This document shows positions 1-10,791 of a stretch of 64,000 bases of DNA, piece after piece. Below the pieces are notes generated by a model. It was given only the letters and a program-made list of their open reading frames with translations. It was not told the origin of the DNA and did not search any database. The stretch spans positions 109,542 through 173,541 of the forward strand of contig KQ965773.1 in assembly GCA_001574975.1 (NCBI GenBank). Reading direction: 5' to 3'. The stretch is from Gonapodya prolifera JEL478. Lineage: Eukaryota; Monoblepharomycota; Monoblepharidomycetes; Monoblepharidales; Gonapodyaceae. Numbering within the stretch: position 1 is the first letter of the stretch; each line of letters opens with the position of its first letter. A program made the translations under genes and the position numbers.

Positions 1-742
1 CACGAGCGCGTCGGAGGGTGGATGGGTCGTGGATGCGGAATCCACGGGGAGGGCGTCTGAGGACCAAGAGTTTGTCGAGGAAGTACCCAGGGTTAGGGAG
101 GCGACCACGGCGGCGGCCATGGCGGGGTACAGCAACTCGCCGAGGAGGAGTGAGGCGGGTGGTGACGAGGCAGACGAGTATGAGATCGAGAGCTCATTGG
201 ATGTAGTCGAGGTCGGGTCTGGGCGAGGGTCTGCCAGGGACTCCCCGGCGAGAGGGACACGGTCATCGCGAGGAGAAAGATCTGATAGGGATAGGTGAGT
301 GAAGACTTTGCTATTTATTGATGGCAACGTGGCTGACTGGAGCTTCCTTCGCCCATCCTGCAGAGGAAGTGGTAGAAACTACTCCCCCGCACCTCGATTA
401 CGCGCCTCGACCCGCCCCTCAAGTAGCAACGTCGCCGCTGGTGCTTCCGATGATGGTTCTGGCGTCGCAGACTCGCTCCAACGCCTTAGTGCCGCTTTGG
501 AATCGGGCCTGCCCTCTGACTCCAACCCGCCTCCAGTCGCCCGCCAGCTCTCGGCGAACAAGACCCGTCCGCGGAGTCTCGTCGATGAGGAGGAGATCGC
601 GTCCCCTCGGAGCAGCATTGTAGGAAACCTTGAGGACGGATCATTGCCCAGGCCAGCGAGCGCGGGGAGCATCAACGCGCCGCAGAGGAGGCCTAAGTCT
701 ATGGGTGAGACCGGAGGCTGGAGAGGGTCTGGAGTGCAATGA
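1..742 (+). CDS. 3' end of a gene for a disordered Ser/Arg/Pro-rich protein
   Basis: Partial gene; the 5' end lies outside the window. One frame runs from the left edge to a GT donor at 295 (GTGAGT), and the same frame resumes after a CAG acceptor at 363. The 69-bp intron splits an Arg codon. The joined frame stops at 742. The visible part (about 220 residues) is low-complexity: acidic and Gly/Ser-rich before the intron, then Ser/Pro/Arg-rich with basic-Pro-Ser steps such as RRPKSMG near the end, which could be phosphorylation or 14-3-3 sites (inference). No folded domain is recognisable. I do not recognise the family; this looks like the disordered tail of a larger protein. Confidence 0.6.
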
Positions 743-1305
743 GGAGTGATTGGTTAATTGCTTTTGTGGATAAACGTTTTGTGGAAGTGGAAGTGGCGAG
801 TCTACCCCGCTCTTCCCAAATCTTTAAAAATTTTTAGAGGTGGATGCGTAGAGGTCATCAAATTTGATTGAGCTTTGATTCTGTCGTGACGAGTTCGGCC
901 TGTGGTTGTTTTTTGGTTGTTTTCCAAAAGTAGACCCCGCACTCTCGTGTAGCGTAGAGATTCCAAGATTGGGGTTCGTGTTTGTTTGTAGTTTTTTCTT
1001 TGGGATGTAGATTTTGATAAACTGGTTTCGGATTGCGTATCTCGTGATGGTTGCACCGTGTTTGTGGTGCAAGCAAAGTTTGTCAAGTGGAACGTTTGCT
1101 GCATTTATCACATGGCCTGCCCTTTTTCATTATCTGTCATCTGTCAATTTCAGTCTATGGCTCCCATAATCTTTTTCTGTTAAGATTGACGTGATTTCCC
1201 TCATTCACACGAATTTCGTGATTCCATCACTCCCACACCATCTTCAGCCCCCGGGAAGTGTTAACAAGGAGTAGCGATTGGAGAACGTGAGCGCGGGCGT
1301 AAGCA
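743..1305. other. Intergenic region, AT-rich
   Basis: Between the stop at 742 and the first Met of the next gene. It is visibly AT-rich, with T runs around 905-930 and 980-1005, and the open frames on either strand are short and unlike protein. It probably holds the 3' UTR of the upstream gene and the promoter of the gene at 1306. No RNA gene or repeat was recognised. Confidence 0.5.
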
Positions 1306-2356
1306 ATGGCAACATATCAAGTCGGTTATCCTCCATTTGATGAGGTTCGTAGGCCTTGCGAAGACCTTCCCTGATCGATACTCTCGCCGAGCAGAAGTCA
1401 CCAAAACCTTCGCCAACAACAACAAGCGGCAAATCAGAATTGACGGAGCGCATCATCAACAGCATTCGTCTAACTGGAGTGATGGCAGAATCTCGGAGAG
1501 AACCCTCGACACATGAGAGCAAACGACGACACAAGGGAAAGAAATCCGGAGACAAGGATCCCGCACCACCGTACAAAATGGTGCTTTCGTATGCCGATTT
1601 GAATCATAGCTTGGCCCGTATTTCGGGAAATCACAGCAAGAACAAGTCCTCCGGCACAATCAATGACAGAACCTGTGGGTGAAGTCTATCCTTGTTTGAG
1701 TCCACACATCCCAGCAATTCCACTGACTTTGCCAAATCTACAGCTGTCCCTGCAACGATACAAGAGTCGCGTACACCTCCGTACCCCACCAGACCCATCG
1801 TTGCGTTTTCGAGCATCCCACCATCACAGGATCCACGACAGTCACCGGGAGTCGATAGTCAACCACCTCGGCGTCAGCTTGATGCAAAAGTACCAGCCAG
1901 GTGGCTTGCAGAGGAGCGTGCTGGAGATCGCACTCGATCAAGAACGGAACGGTACGAGGCGCGGATCGAAGAACTTGAGCGGGAACTTCGGTTGGCAAGA
2001 GAGGCTGTCGAGGTATGTTTAATGATGCCCTTACCCAATACAATCAAATTGAATGTCACGCTATGGATCCCTCCCGCAATGCACTTTCAAAGAGGCGCGA
2101 CATAGCCATTGCGTCCATGTGCGTTGCTTCCACAAACCGGCTGTTTGAACGCAACTTTTTCCAGGATCAATTACAAGAGGCTGCGTGGCGCCTGGAACAA
2201 TGTGAGGCGTACATTCAAGGCGGTATAAAGTCAACAGGGATGAGCACAGGGGGGATGGAAACACTCCAGGTCATAGGAAATGAAAACAGTGCAAGAACAT
2301 TACCGTATGACAAGTCGCATGAGAGTTCTCCTTTGAGTGATGTGTGGCGACAGTAA
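1306..2356 (+). CDS. Coiled-coil protein with KVPxRWLAE box (tandem paralogue 1)
   Basis: Unknown family. Proposed model: ATG at 1306 (MATYQVGYPP), a short 47-bp first intron, then introns 1675-1743 and 2013-2092, stop at 2356. The introns at 1675 and 2013 are supported by GT/AG ends and by frame continuity; the first is tentative. After a basic, disordered N-terminal half, the protein carries KVPARWLAEE followed by a Glu/Arg-rich helix (RIEELERELRLAREAVE). After the last intron comes RRDIAIASMCVAS and a second predicted coiled coil. The gene at 2954-3957 has the same box, the same helix and an intron in the same place and phase, so the two are tandem duplicates. The conserved box and helices suggest a structural or scaffold role, but nothing visible gives a function. 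Confidence 0.6.
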
Positions 2357-2953
2357 TGGAACATTGTCGGGCGAGAATCCGAGTGTGAAAAAGTCGTTCA
2401 CCTTGTATGAGCATTTACACTACCGAACATATAGCACTTGAGAATAATTGATATATTGATATTGTACTAGTCTTTGGAAACTGCTTATCTCGCCATCGGA
2501 AAATCTCTCACTCCATAGATGTTGTGGAATCAATTATTTGTTCATCAGCGATGCCGAGAGTTGGTGCACAGAAGGGAGAGAATCAGTTCGACCGGCGACG
2601 CGGGGGAATCGGGTGTCAAATGCACTGTTGCGCGAAGCTTTCCCTAAGTGTTGCCTGACTTCAAATCAATTTGCTTGAGGAGATGCAGTCAGTGACTCAT
2701 CCATCACCAACTGAACCCCACCCGATCCTTCGATTCCTCCGTTGTCCCACACCGCAACGCTAACGAATCCCATCTTACGAGAGACTCATCTAAAGCGCCA
2801 CCCAGATCCGAGTGCACCACGATCCGTCAAGCTCGCAGCTCCCTAGCCAGGCCCCGCGGACACAAGGTCGTGCTCGGGCTATTCCGTCTCGAAAACCCCG
2901 AGCACCTGGAGCACCAGCGCCAAGAGCCTTGGATTGATCCAACATCTCATCTG
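2357..2953. other. Intergenic region or unresolved 5' exon of the next gene
   Basis: About 600 bp between the tandem paralogues. The reading frame of the downstream gene is open back to about 2830 without an ATG, so a short upstream first exon (as proposed for paralogue 1) may lie here. Nothing else was recognised. Confidence 0.35.
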
Positions 2954-3957
2954 ATGGACGTCTTTCTCGAGCGTATCCGTCGGCCAAAGAGCTTGCAAGG
3001 CGGAGAATGGTACAGAAAGCTGCACCCGCCCAACCCTACGAATCTGCCCCCGCCGGTATGGGCAGAGAAGGTAGAAGAGGAAGACTTGGACGAGAGGGCT
3101 TCGTCCATGTCGTGCGAGAGAGTGCTGTCGGATGAGGATATTGGAGAATTGAATACGGGAGGAGATATAGAGGGCATTCATCTGGACAAATGTGTCAGCA
3201 TTGCGAGTGGGGCCTGGAAGAAGGGTTTGGCGGCGCCCTCCTCGAAGCTGACCAAACTGCCAGCTCTGAAAAGCATAGGGAGAGCAAACGTTCCGGCTGA
3301 CTCGGAGGGGACCATCACTGCTGGAATCGCCAGTTGTGAACAATCGGGCTACGGACTATTTGATGAGGGGGCTGCGCAGCTGCCGCAAGTATCTACTCCT
3401 CGCTCACAGCAACATTACCGCCAACGGAGCGATCAAAGCCATGTTAAAGTTCCCGGAAGATGGTTGGCAGAGGCCAGACATGGGGACAGAAGTTGGAAAC
3501 GAATAGAAAATCACGACAAACGGGTCATTGAGCTGGAAGCGCAATTTAAGAGAGCCAAAGAAGCGATCGAGGTGCGTGAAAGCATTGTCATGTGCGAAAA
3601 AGGGTTTACTACACCATGATTCGATTTTAGCGACGCGATATAGCTCTACGTTCTGTTTGCAAGGCCTCTCAAACACGAACTTCAGAGCTCCAAAACCTTC
3701 GCGAGCGATACGAAAATACTGTGCTGCATCTCGAGAGCTGCCTGTCATACATCGCATCGATGCATGGGAGGCATGATGCGACTCAGACGGGTCAGTCGCA
3801 ACCTCTCGTAACCGCTGACATTTTCCAATCCGAAAGCCAGGCGGGAAGGGACCGTTCCTTGGAAGGGTCGCAAAACAATCTTGAGGGCACAGGTCGACAG
3901 GGGGAAGGTTTTCCGATCACTTGGCAATTCGTCAGGTCTCACTGGGCAGAAACCTGA
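2954..3957 (+). CDS. Coiled-coil protein with KVPxRWLAE box (tandem paralogue 2)
   Basis: Paralogue of the gene at 1306-2356. Exon 1 is open to 3571; an intron at 3572-3630 (GTGCGT..TTTTAG, 59 bp, phase 0) joins to a final exon ending at 3957. The first in-frame ATG is 2954 (MDVFLERIRR), but the frame is open upstream, so an earlier exon is possible. Conserved core: KVPGRWLAEARHGDR, then a helix ending in RAKEAIE just before the intron, then RRDIALRSVCKAS and a coiled coil with YENTVLHLES. These match the sister gene (KVPARWLAEERAGDR, AREAVE, RRDIAIASMCVAS). The N-terminal 150 residues are divergent and acidic. Family and function unknown; duplication with conserved intron position is directly visible. 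Confidence 0.6.
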
Positions 3958-5149
3958 AACCGCAGATGGAGAGTGATTGACCTGTGCATTTGTTCGGTGC
4001 GGGGCCGGAAGTGGGTGATCGAACAGTGGGGAGTGGGGGAGAGGGTGTGGGAGGTTCGGGAGACGAAGGAGACCGTGACCAGGGAGACGGATTTGCACTT
4101 TCTCAGTTTTCAAGAGCATTACACGTTAGATTTTTGTGTCATTTCTACNCTGCATTCAGTAGTTCATACTGCCTTGACCTCCACATCATCATCACGAAAA
4201 GTTGCACCTCTGTGCAGGCATTTGATGTCCCTGAGTCACAGAAAGAATGGAGCAGCGGGCAGATTATCGGAATGAGCATAGATTAGAAGGATGATTAATC
4301 CAGCAGAGTAGAAGACCAAAACGTGATGCAGCCAGAGTTTTTGTTTGGCTTGTTGAGGCATTTCAGGCACTCGATGTGAGTAGCAAAAAAGCCACAGTGC
4401 CGCCCCTCAATTCACTTCCCTCGTCGCTCACACCCGACCTGCGCCCCGGAGCGACCAGCGGAGCCCCATTTCTGGTGAGCACGGAGCACAAGAGCGACGT
4501 GCGCGCGGGGGGATGCGGATTTGCGATGCTGAGGTCTGAGGATGGCGAACCACTGACGGCAGGGACGGGGGCTTTGACGGCGAGCGAGGGCGAGGAAACG
4601 CATGGGACGGTGACAGCACGCTTTCTTTCGTTCTGTGTTTCTGTTTTCCGTTCCTCTGCTGACCCGCGCCCTCTTGTGACATTCTTCCGGTTTCGACCGC
4701 ATCCCACAATAAAGTCCATCAAACTCGCCCATTTCCCCCGCCCACCCCAAACAAGGTAAGCATCAATCATTCAGTCTCTGCAAGAGAGAGGAAACCGTCC
4801 TTTTTCGTTGGGCCCTGTCATTGACGCGTCTGATGCCCTTCCCTGACATATATAGTCTCGCGGCCACCGTCGTTTCCCTCCTCCCAAACGCTTGACCTCC
4901 CGACTGTACATCACTCCACCGACGTCTTGTTGATTCCGACCTGCATTGTTCTGCTTGGCTTGTGTCGCTAGACCAATTCCTTGCGATTACCGTCTCCACC
5001 TGCTTGACGCAGTCGAAAACAGCACTTGCATTCCACGCCACTCGTACTTTCGTCAAAACACCATACACGGAGCCTGCTGTATTCCTGGAACGACACAGAC
5101 TTTTTGGACACATCACAAACAATCCAAAACCCCCTCCCGACACGCCACA
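3958..5149. other. Long non-coding gap with one ambiguous base
   Basis: Runs from the stop at 3957 to the ATG at 5150. It holds an N at 4149. A GC-rich stretch at about 4380-4750 is open in several frames, but with no ATG in good context and biased composition, so I do not call it coding. The 4850-5149 segment is probably promoter and 5' UTR of the next gene; it includes a TATA-like tatata at about 4849-4854. Confidence 0.4.
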
Positions 5150-6475
5150 ATGGTTGCCGCCAAAGTCCATTCGCTGGACATCCCAACGGACTCGCACGTG
5201 TCCAGCTTCAAGACCAAAGACATCTTCGCCGACCTACGTAACCGCAGCCCCGATGCGGCTCGTGAGGAAGACGGCGTCGTGCCCACAGAAATAGCAGCCA
5301 CTCCTCCAAGTGGCGCGAAACCGGCCTCACCCCCGCCGACGTCCATTCTGAGATCGAGGTCCTCGGCCACTCCGTCTCCGACGCCCTCGGATGACTCGTT
5401 CGCATCGTCCAACTCCCTCTCCTTCTCGGCCAAATCCTCTGAGCGCCGTCCCCGCCGGGCGGTCTCGTTCACGTCCCCGCCGACGACGTCTACGCATGTC
5501 GCAGAGCCCTCGGCCGTGTACGACCGCTCGCCGTTTGTTCCGTCGCCGACGCCCGAGGATTTGGAGGAAGTCCGCAGACTCAAGGGTTTAGACGAGGATA
5601 ATTGGGAGGAGACGAGAGAGGCGATGAGAATCGAGAGAAGGCTGAAAGTCGGATGGGCGAACTGGGCGTGAGTGATTCGCAGAGCATGTTGACGCCTTGT
5701 TTGGTCACTAAACCGCACACCCTCTCCTAGTTGGTCTGTCGGTCCATATGATGCAAGCAACTCGAAGCCTCAGTTTGGGTTTCCTCGCGTCACGTCGGCG
5801 GATATCCACACTCCTCGTGGTCCCCTCGTTCCTCTCCGCCAGCCCGCTGGTGCTGAACCTTTCCCACTCCACTCTCGCCTGGCCGGCTCTCGCATTCCGC
5901 GCCCCACTCAACGCTCCGCCGCGACGCTCCCTTACAATCTTCGTCCCAGGTTTGACCACATGGAGCCTCACCACGCGGTGCACCCGTTGCACGCTCAGCA
6001 GATGATGCGACACGAGCCCCCCGCTCACCGGCCCTACCTGATCGGCCAACCCTACCGCAACACGGTGTTCCCGGACATGCACAACCCAGACTACTACGTT
6101 CCACAGTACACTCGCAAAGTGGAGCACGTCGGGAAGGGTCACGTATGGAATCCATCCGCTCCCACCTTCTACATGGACGACGGACCCGCCGGGTACTCGG
6201 GGTATGGCGCCTGGGACGCATACGATCCTGCCCCTTGCTACAACCAGTACAATGACCGGCGGTTCGACATGTACCCCGACTCGTGCGTTCCGGACGTGCC
6301 CTTGATGGGCCGTTACGGCGCCGATGTCTTCGACGAGAGGTTCTACTCAAACGCTGGCGCGTTCGCGTGCCCTCCTCCGCTCCCGCAACACCACGCCCAC
6401 TCCGTGTACGCTCACCCAAGGTACGCCGGAGCGCAGGCCGACTGGGGTGACTGGAGCAACCGGGCCGGCATGTGA
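5150..6475 (+). CDS. Ser/Pro-rich protein with VSF and YDR boxes, aromatic C-terminal half
   Basis: Two exons. ATG at 5150 (MVAAKVHSLDIP), donor GTGAGT at 5668, acceptor TAG at 5730 (63-bp intron, phase 2), stop at 6475; 420 residues. The frame crosses the junction cleanly (NWA then WSVGPYDAS). The N-terminal part has SILRSRSS and a basic RRPRRAVSFTSPP segment resembling a PP1-docking RVxF-type motif, then YDRSPFVPSP followed by an acidic helix (PEDLEEVRRLKG). The C-terminal half is rich in Tyr, His, Pro and Met. The gene at 41545 has the same order of elements (SILKR, SISF, YDR, PEEAREV) and one intron just after the helix in the same phase, so I infer distant paralogy. No enzyme motif is seen; a regulatory or adaptor role is a guess. 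Confidence 0.65.
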
Positions 6476-7366
6476 ATCGGTTGAAGAATACTATTCGTCA
6501 CTCTCCCCTTCCCCCCCTCCTCTCCGCTTTCCCCTCTTCCCCCTTTTCTCTCCTCTCTTTTCCTTTCATCTTCGTTGTAACGCCGGAGGGCAGGGACCTT
6601 CCGCGCAGCATAGCATCTCACCACCTCAAACAACAGCCTCGACACGATATACCCTTTTGCTTGTCAATCTGAGATAGATTTGGATGGGATACGGGACGTT
6701 TGGACATGCGCGCGCTTTCACACGTGGATTGCTATTTTCTTCGTTTGTACGATGTTTACCACCACGTCATGCTTTACCCTTTTTGGACACTCGGCAAAGC
6801 CAGGCGACGTGCTTCTTTCTTTCCTTTTTTTTTCTTTTCCGTTGTGTGTCGGCAAACTCCAAGTTTAGAAAAGCAACAAAGACCATCCACCTGTCGTTGG
6901 ATGGCCGGACGTACATGTGCAATCAGGAACTTCGCGGACTAGGCATTTACGACTTGTTTACGGTACTCGTTTACTTTAATTCTCGGTTGGTGGGAGAGCA
7001 GGATAGTTACTGTATCAAACTTCACTTTGACTTCTGTAAATGACGTTTGTTGGGTGCAAGGGAGGGAAAGTAGTATATCGGCTTTAGAGTAGGAATCTTT
7101 GGATATGAGAAATAAAGGTCATTCATCGTTCCGCTCCAATTTCCAAATAGATGAAGCTCTTCCGATTTGAGTTGTGCACTGAATCGCCACATACACGAGT
7201 TCGGTACAGCCAGAGACCCATTGGACATGTGGAAATATACAAGAGTCTTCGGGCAGAGTAAGTTAGCAGTAGATTTGCAGCGTTGGGTCAGTGAGGTCGT
7301 TTTAGATTGGATGTGATACATTCACGGGAGTTTAGCAAACAAAACCAAAATAAACGGATATCCGTT
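6476..7366. other. Convergent 3' intergenic region with pyrimidine tract
   Basis: Lies between the stop at 6475 (+) and the end of the aldo-keto reductase at 7367 (-). A strong C/T tract occupies about 6495-6570, and T-rich DNA follows to about 6840. No convincing coding frame on either strand. Confidence 0.45.
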
Positions 7367-9843
7367 TCAACCATCTAGGAGACCATGCCTGTAAGCAACG
7401 TCGGCCCATTCCCCAGGCTGGATCCTGGTTTCCTCCGACCCAAGTTCCGACGAGATTTTTAAAATGTGACGGACATATGCTGGTCTTCGCATTCCCACCA
7501 GTGTCACTGTCGCCTGTTCAAACCCAAATTCAGTCTTTGAGCCATCTCGCCGATATGGAAGTTCGAAGCCCAAAGGTGCGGCAGGTTGCCGAGCTGGTGC
7601 TTCGACTCCTGACTCAAATCCCTGTCCACTAGAATCGCGGTTGAAGGAGTCCCAGAAAGCAGGATCCCCTGGCTCAACAGCAGCCGTCAGCTTGAGTGCC
7701 GTCGACGCGAGGCCGGGCATGCTGGGTCGCTTGATGGGGGGCACTAGTGGTCGGAGCAGGGAATCCAGTTCCCGATTTGAAGCTTTGGTGACAGACTGAG
7801 AGAGGGAAATGAGAAGGGGGGGTATGTCTACCGTCATGAGCTTGGAGACAAAAGTCAGACTTTCAGTGATGCGATATAATCAACTTGCTCACAAACCTGG
7901 CGATAAGCGTCAATCCATTCGAGAGCTTTCTTGCATTCCTCACCACCCCAATTCTTGGCCAGGTTGACTGCATCATCCAAATCTTCTCGAACTTGAGGCC
8001 CAAGGGTACCACTCAAAAAGTGGCGGGTGGCGAGAAGATTGGGGGCCAAGCGTGGCGCGCTGCGATGAACAAGTCAGCACGCACGCTCGAAAAGGGGACA
8101 AAAGGTGAAGCAGTCGACGTACTGATCCAACATGGCTTGAGACCATACAAAGGAGGGGAAAGGCGAAGGAGGTGGAGTCTCTGCCTCGTCGACTGGTCGC
8201 GGAAGTCAGAAAGGAGATGGGATGCTTGTGAGGCGCCGAAAAGGAGCTACTTACCAAAGTGCCTAAACTCTTCTTCGAGCTTGGTACCTCTATCAAACAG
8301 TTCAGCCAGTTGTCGCGAGAGGTATTCCGGATCTTGAGGTGAGCGTTAGCGATCTCAGGAACACCCTGTTTGCAGAACGAAAGAGTGCCTTCTCACCTTC
8401 AACAGCTTCTGTTGTCCAGCCCTCAACCCACGACTCCGCATCTAGCGCACCATCTGACAGCGTTCGAACCGCCCCTCCCGCGATGACGTTGAGTGGTCGA
8501 TTTGTGATTTGGCAGAGATCGTACTGGCGCGCTAAAGTTGTGGTTGGATGGCTCCTGCAACAGTTAACCGTGAGTGGAGAACAGCGGCTCCAAGTTCAAG
8601 AAGACCTCTCACGAACGCGCAACATCGCTTTCAAAGAGGTTGAAAGGGTACTCGATAGCAAGTAGATTTTCAGGACGTTCCACGAGGGAGACAATTTTAT
8701 CAAGTCCCCAGCCAAAGCCAGCTGCACCTCCGGGAGCACTGAGAGAGTTGCTGCTCCAGAGATACCCTCCTATCCTACCGCGTTCCACTTCTTTGTCCAA
8801 GTGTTGAAAAGCGGAGCGCAGCAGGTCCGAAAGCTGTGTGGGTGACATCTGCGGGGATGCAAGGGCTCTATCAAATCCATCGATGCCCCATATCTGTAGA
8901 CCCGATTATGAGCATCGAGGGATCGAGTTCAAGGACGTTGTACCCTTACATCAATGTGGTCCAGTCCCATCCGAGACAACGAATACGTGATGTAATGCTC
9001 AAGGAACTGGGGATGCGCTGACCAGTGAACTTGCGAGTTCGGAATTTCGACGTAAGGTATTCCGGATGGAAGCGAGGAAAGAAGCGAAGGTGGAATCGGC
9101 CCAGATTTCGAAATCACAACCACTTCCTGAAAGAAAGACATGTTGCGTCACACCCTCAGTCCGGAACGAGATGAGAAGAAGATGCTCATACCTGGCGCTC
9201 AAGCTCTCCGGAGCCAGTCAGCTAGCGGTACGGAGTTGGTCCTATCAGCGGACAAGCCAAAGCAAAGTTGCACTTTTGATGGCACCTCTTTCAATATGTC
9301 CCCAACTAGTCGCTCCGAATTCCCTGTCCAGCATGCGAAAGACGTTAGGTGCATTGCGTTACCATGACACCATATGCATGCCGACTCACCATTTTCGAAC
9401 CAGCTGCCTGTATCAATGATGTTGACCCCACCCCGCAATGCGACCCGCAACGCCGCCTCGTTTTCGGATTTGTCAGGGTTTGACGACGAAACGCTGATCC
9501 TGTGACATCCAAAACCGAATCGAGAGACATGCCAATCTGGAATAGACATTCACGGGTTCAGTTTCATTTAATCTCGGAATTTGATTCACGGGAATCGCCC
9601 ACCCTTCTTCGGGATCCAGCCTCCAGCAAGGTCGCGGTGCTTTTCACGATACGATCGTGTTCCCTCTGCCGTAGCACGGCCTTTGATCGTCGAAACGTCA
9701 CGATCGGGTCCGCGATTCCTTCTGTTCCCCGATGTGAGAGAATTTGTGAACGAGAGGGAAATGTGTCGACGGAAAACGAATGCCAAATTATGTCGAGAGG
9801 CTGGCATGGCATGGGAGCGCGCGAAAGCGCTGTGATGGACCAT
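7367..9843 (-). CDS. Aldo-keto reductase family protein, probably mitochondrial
   Basis: Nine or so exons on the minus strand. ATG at 9843 opens a basic, hydroxylated leader (MVHHSAFARSHAMP) that looks like a mitochondrial presequence, followed by GRATAEGTRSYREKHRDL. Intron 9602-9537 joins it to DWHVSRFGFGCHRIS, then GGVNIIDTGSWFENG (the AKR Asp/active-site strand). Further exons give QEVVVISKSGP, LEHYITYSLSRMGLDHID, DKEVERGRIGGYLWSSNSL, IEYPFNLFE and NRPLNVIAGGAVRTLSDGAL. A C-terminal domain ends at WADVAYRHGLLDG, stop at 7367. The order of motifs fits the long AKR subfamily related to L-galactose dehydrogenase. Known: AKRs reduce carbonyls with NADPH. The usual Tyr is replaced or displaced (GSW where many have NxY), so catalysis is uncertain. 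Introns are 50-130 bp. Confidence 0.85.
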
Positions 9844-10292
9844 GATGCTAATGGGGCGGGCACTTCAGATGGTACCGGCCCACCCGCTGAAGCGGAGAAA
9901 AGTGAGCAGCACCAAGTACAGTTTCATGTACAGGAAATTTCCATCCTATATCATCATCTATTTGACAAAAGGCGGGAGACAAGGGGTGGCGACAGACAGC
10001 AGTGATGCCCATTGTCGTGACAGACATTGCTAGGAACGTTTTTAAACTCGTTCACCAAAATTCTTGTGCGGTATGGAATTGGCAAATCGATTTGCCCCTT
10101 CCCTGATCCAATTGCGTCAATCACCGACCCGCGACAGGTATATTTTGTTCTCGATTCCAATCAAGGCCCGAACAGTTCGAAGTCCGACTTTTTGCCAAAT
10201 GTGGTGTACCTGATGAGTTCCTGAAAATAGAAAAGCGTGTTTTTTAAAGTCCATCGTCCACATCCATCTCGTGAGCACAACGGTGTGAAATG
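9844..10292. other. Divergent intergenic region
   Basis: Between the reductase start (-) and the dead cysteine-rich copy (+). It should hold the reductase promoter. The last ~70 bp before 10293 resembles the DNA just upstream of the intact copy at 31056: both contain gtacctgatga, and the blocks taaagtccatcgtccacatc and taaagttcatcgtccacatc match closely. The core promoter was therefore duplicated with the gene. Confidence 0.5.
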
Positions 10293-10655
10293 ATGCGGCT
10301 TCTCACACTCGTGATGGCAGTCTTCCTTGCGGGACTTGTTGGTGCCGCTCAAATCGAGGAGCGCGGAGTTGGCTGAATTTGGTCCGGTAATCATGGATGT
10401 GAGGGGGTGAGTGCTTCTTCAATGTTGTAACGCCCCCGCTGTTCTAATACACACGCAAATGTGAAGAAGATTTGCATAGCAGGGGCGACAGCCGATAAAG
10501 ATGTGTGTCGGGTGTTTCATCGTGTTGGCAAGAACCTTCATTCAAACTCTCTTTCGTACACCAGTGCGACCGAACCAGAGGGGGTGTTGGGTATAGTGGT
10601 GCCTACTGCGTTGCTTATCGAGACAGTGCCACTTGGTGCACAAGAAGGATAGGGA
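10293..10655 (+). pseudogene. Decayed copy of the small secreted cysteine-rich gene at 31056
   Basis: The sequence aligns to the intact gene at 31056-31481 through promoter, signal peptide, both introns and exon 3. It starts MRLLTLVMAVFLAGLVGAA, a good signal peptide. The first mature Cys codon (TGC in the intact copy) is TGA at 10374-10376, so translation would stop after 27 residues. A ~60-bp deletion near 10525 removes the end of exon 2, one Cys and the donor of intron 2; the acceptor side (tcgtacaccag) and most of exon 3 (CDRTRGGVGYSGAYC) survive. The original stop is also lost. Directly visible; the conclusion that it is non-functional is strong, unless the 27-residue product matters. 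Confidence 0.8.
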
Positions 10656-10791
10656 ACAGACACACTGTGTATCAGCACACTGTGCAAGCAAATAGGAAGC
10701 TGCTTAATGTTTCTCCAAGAAATGTGAGGTTGTCCCTCCAACAAGATGAGCCAGATTGCGTCACTGGGATGATTAATTTCATTTCAGAAGT

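Noticed and set aside
4376-4759. GC-rich open frame
   Set aside because: No ATG in good context, several frames open at once, no motif.
5113-5760. 215-codon minus-strand frame
   Set aside because: Shadow of the Ser/Pro-rich gene at 5150; mirror of its codon bias.
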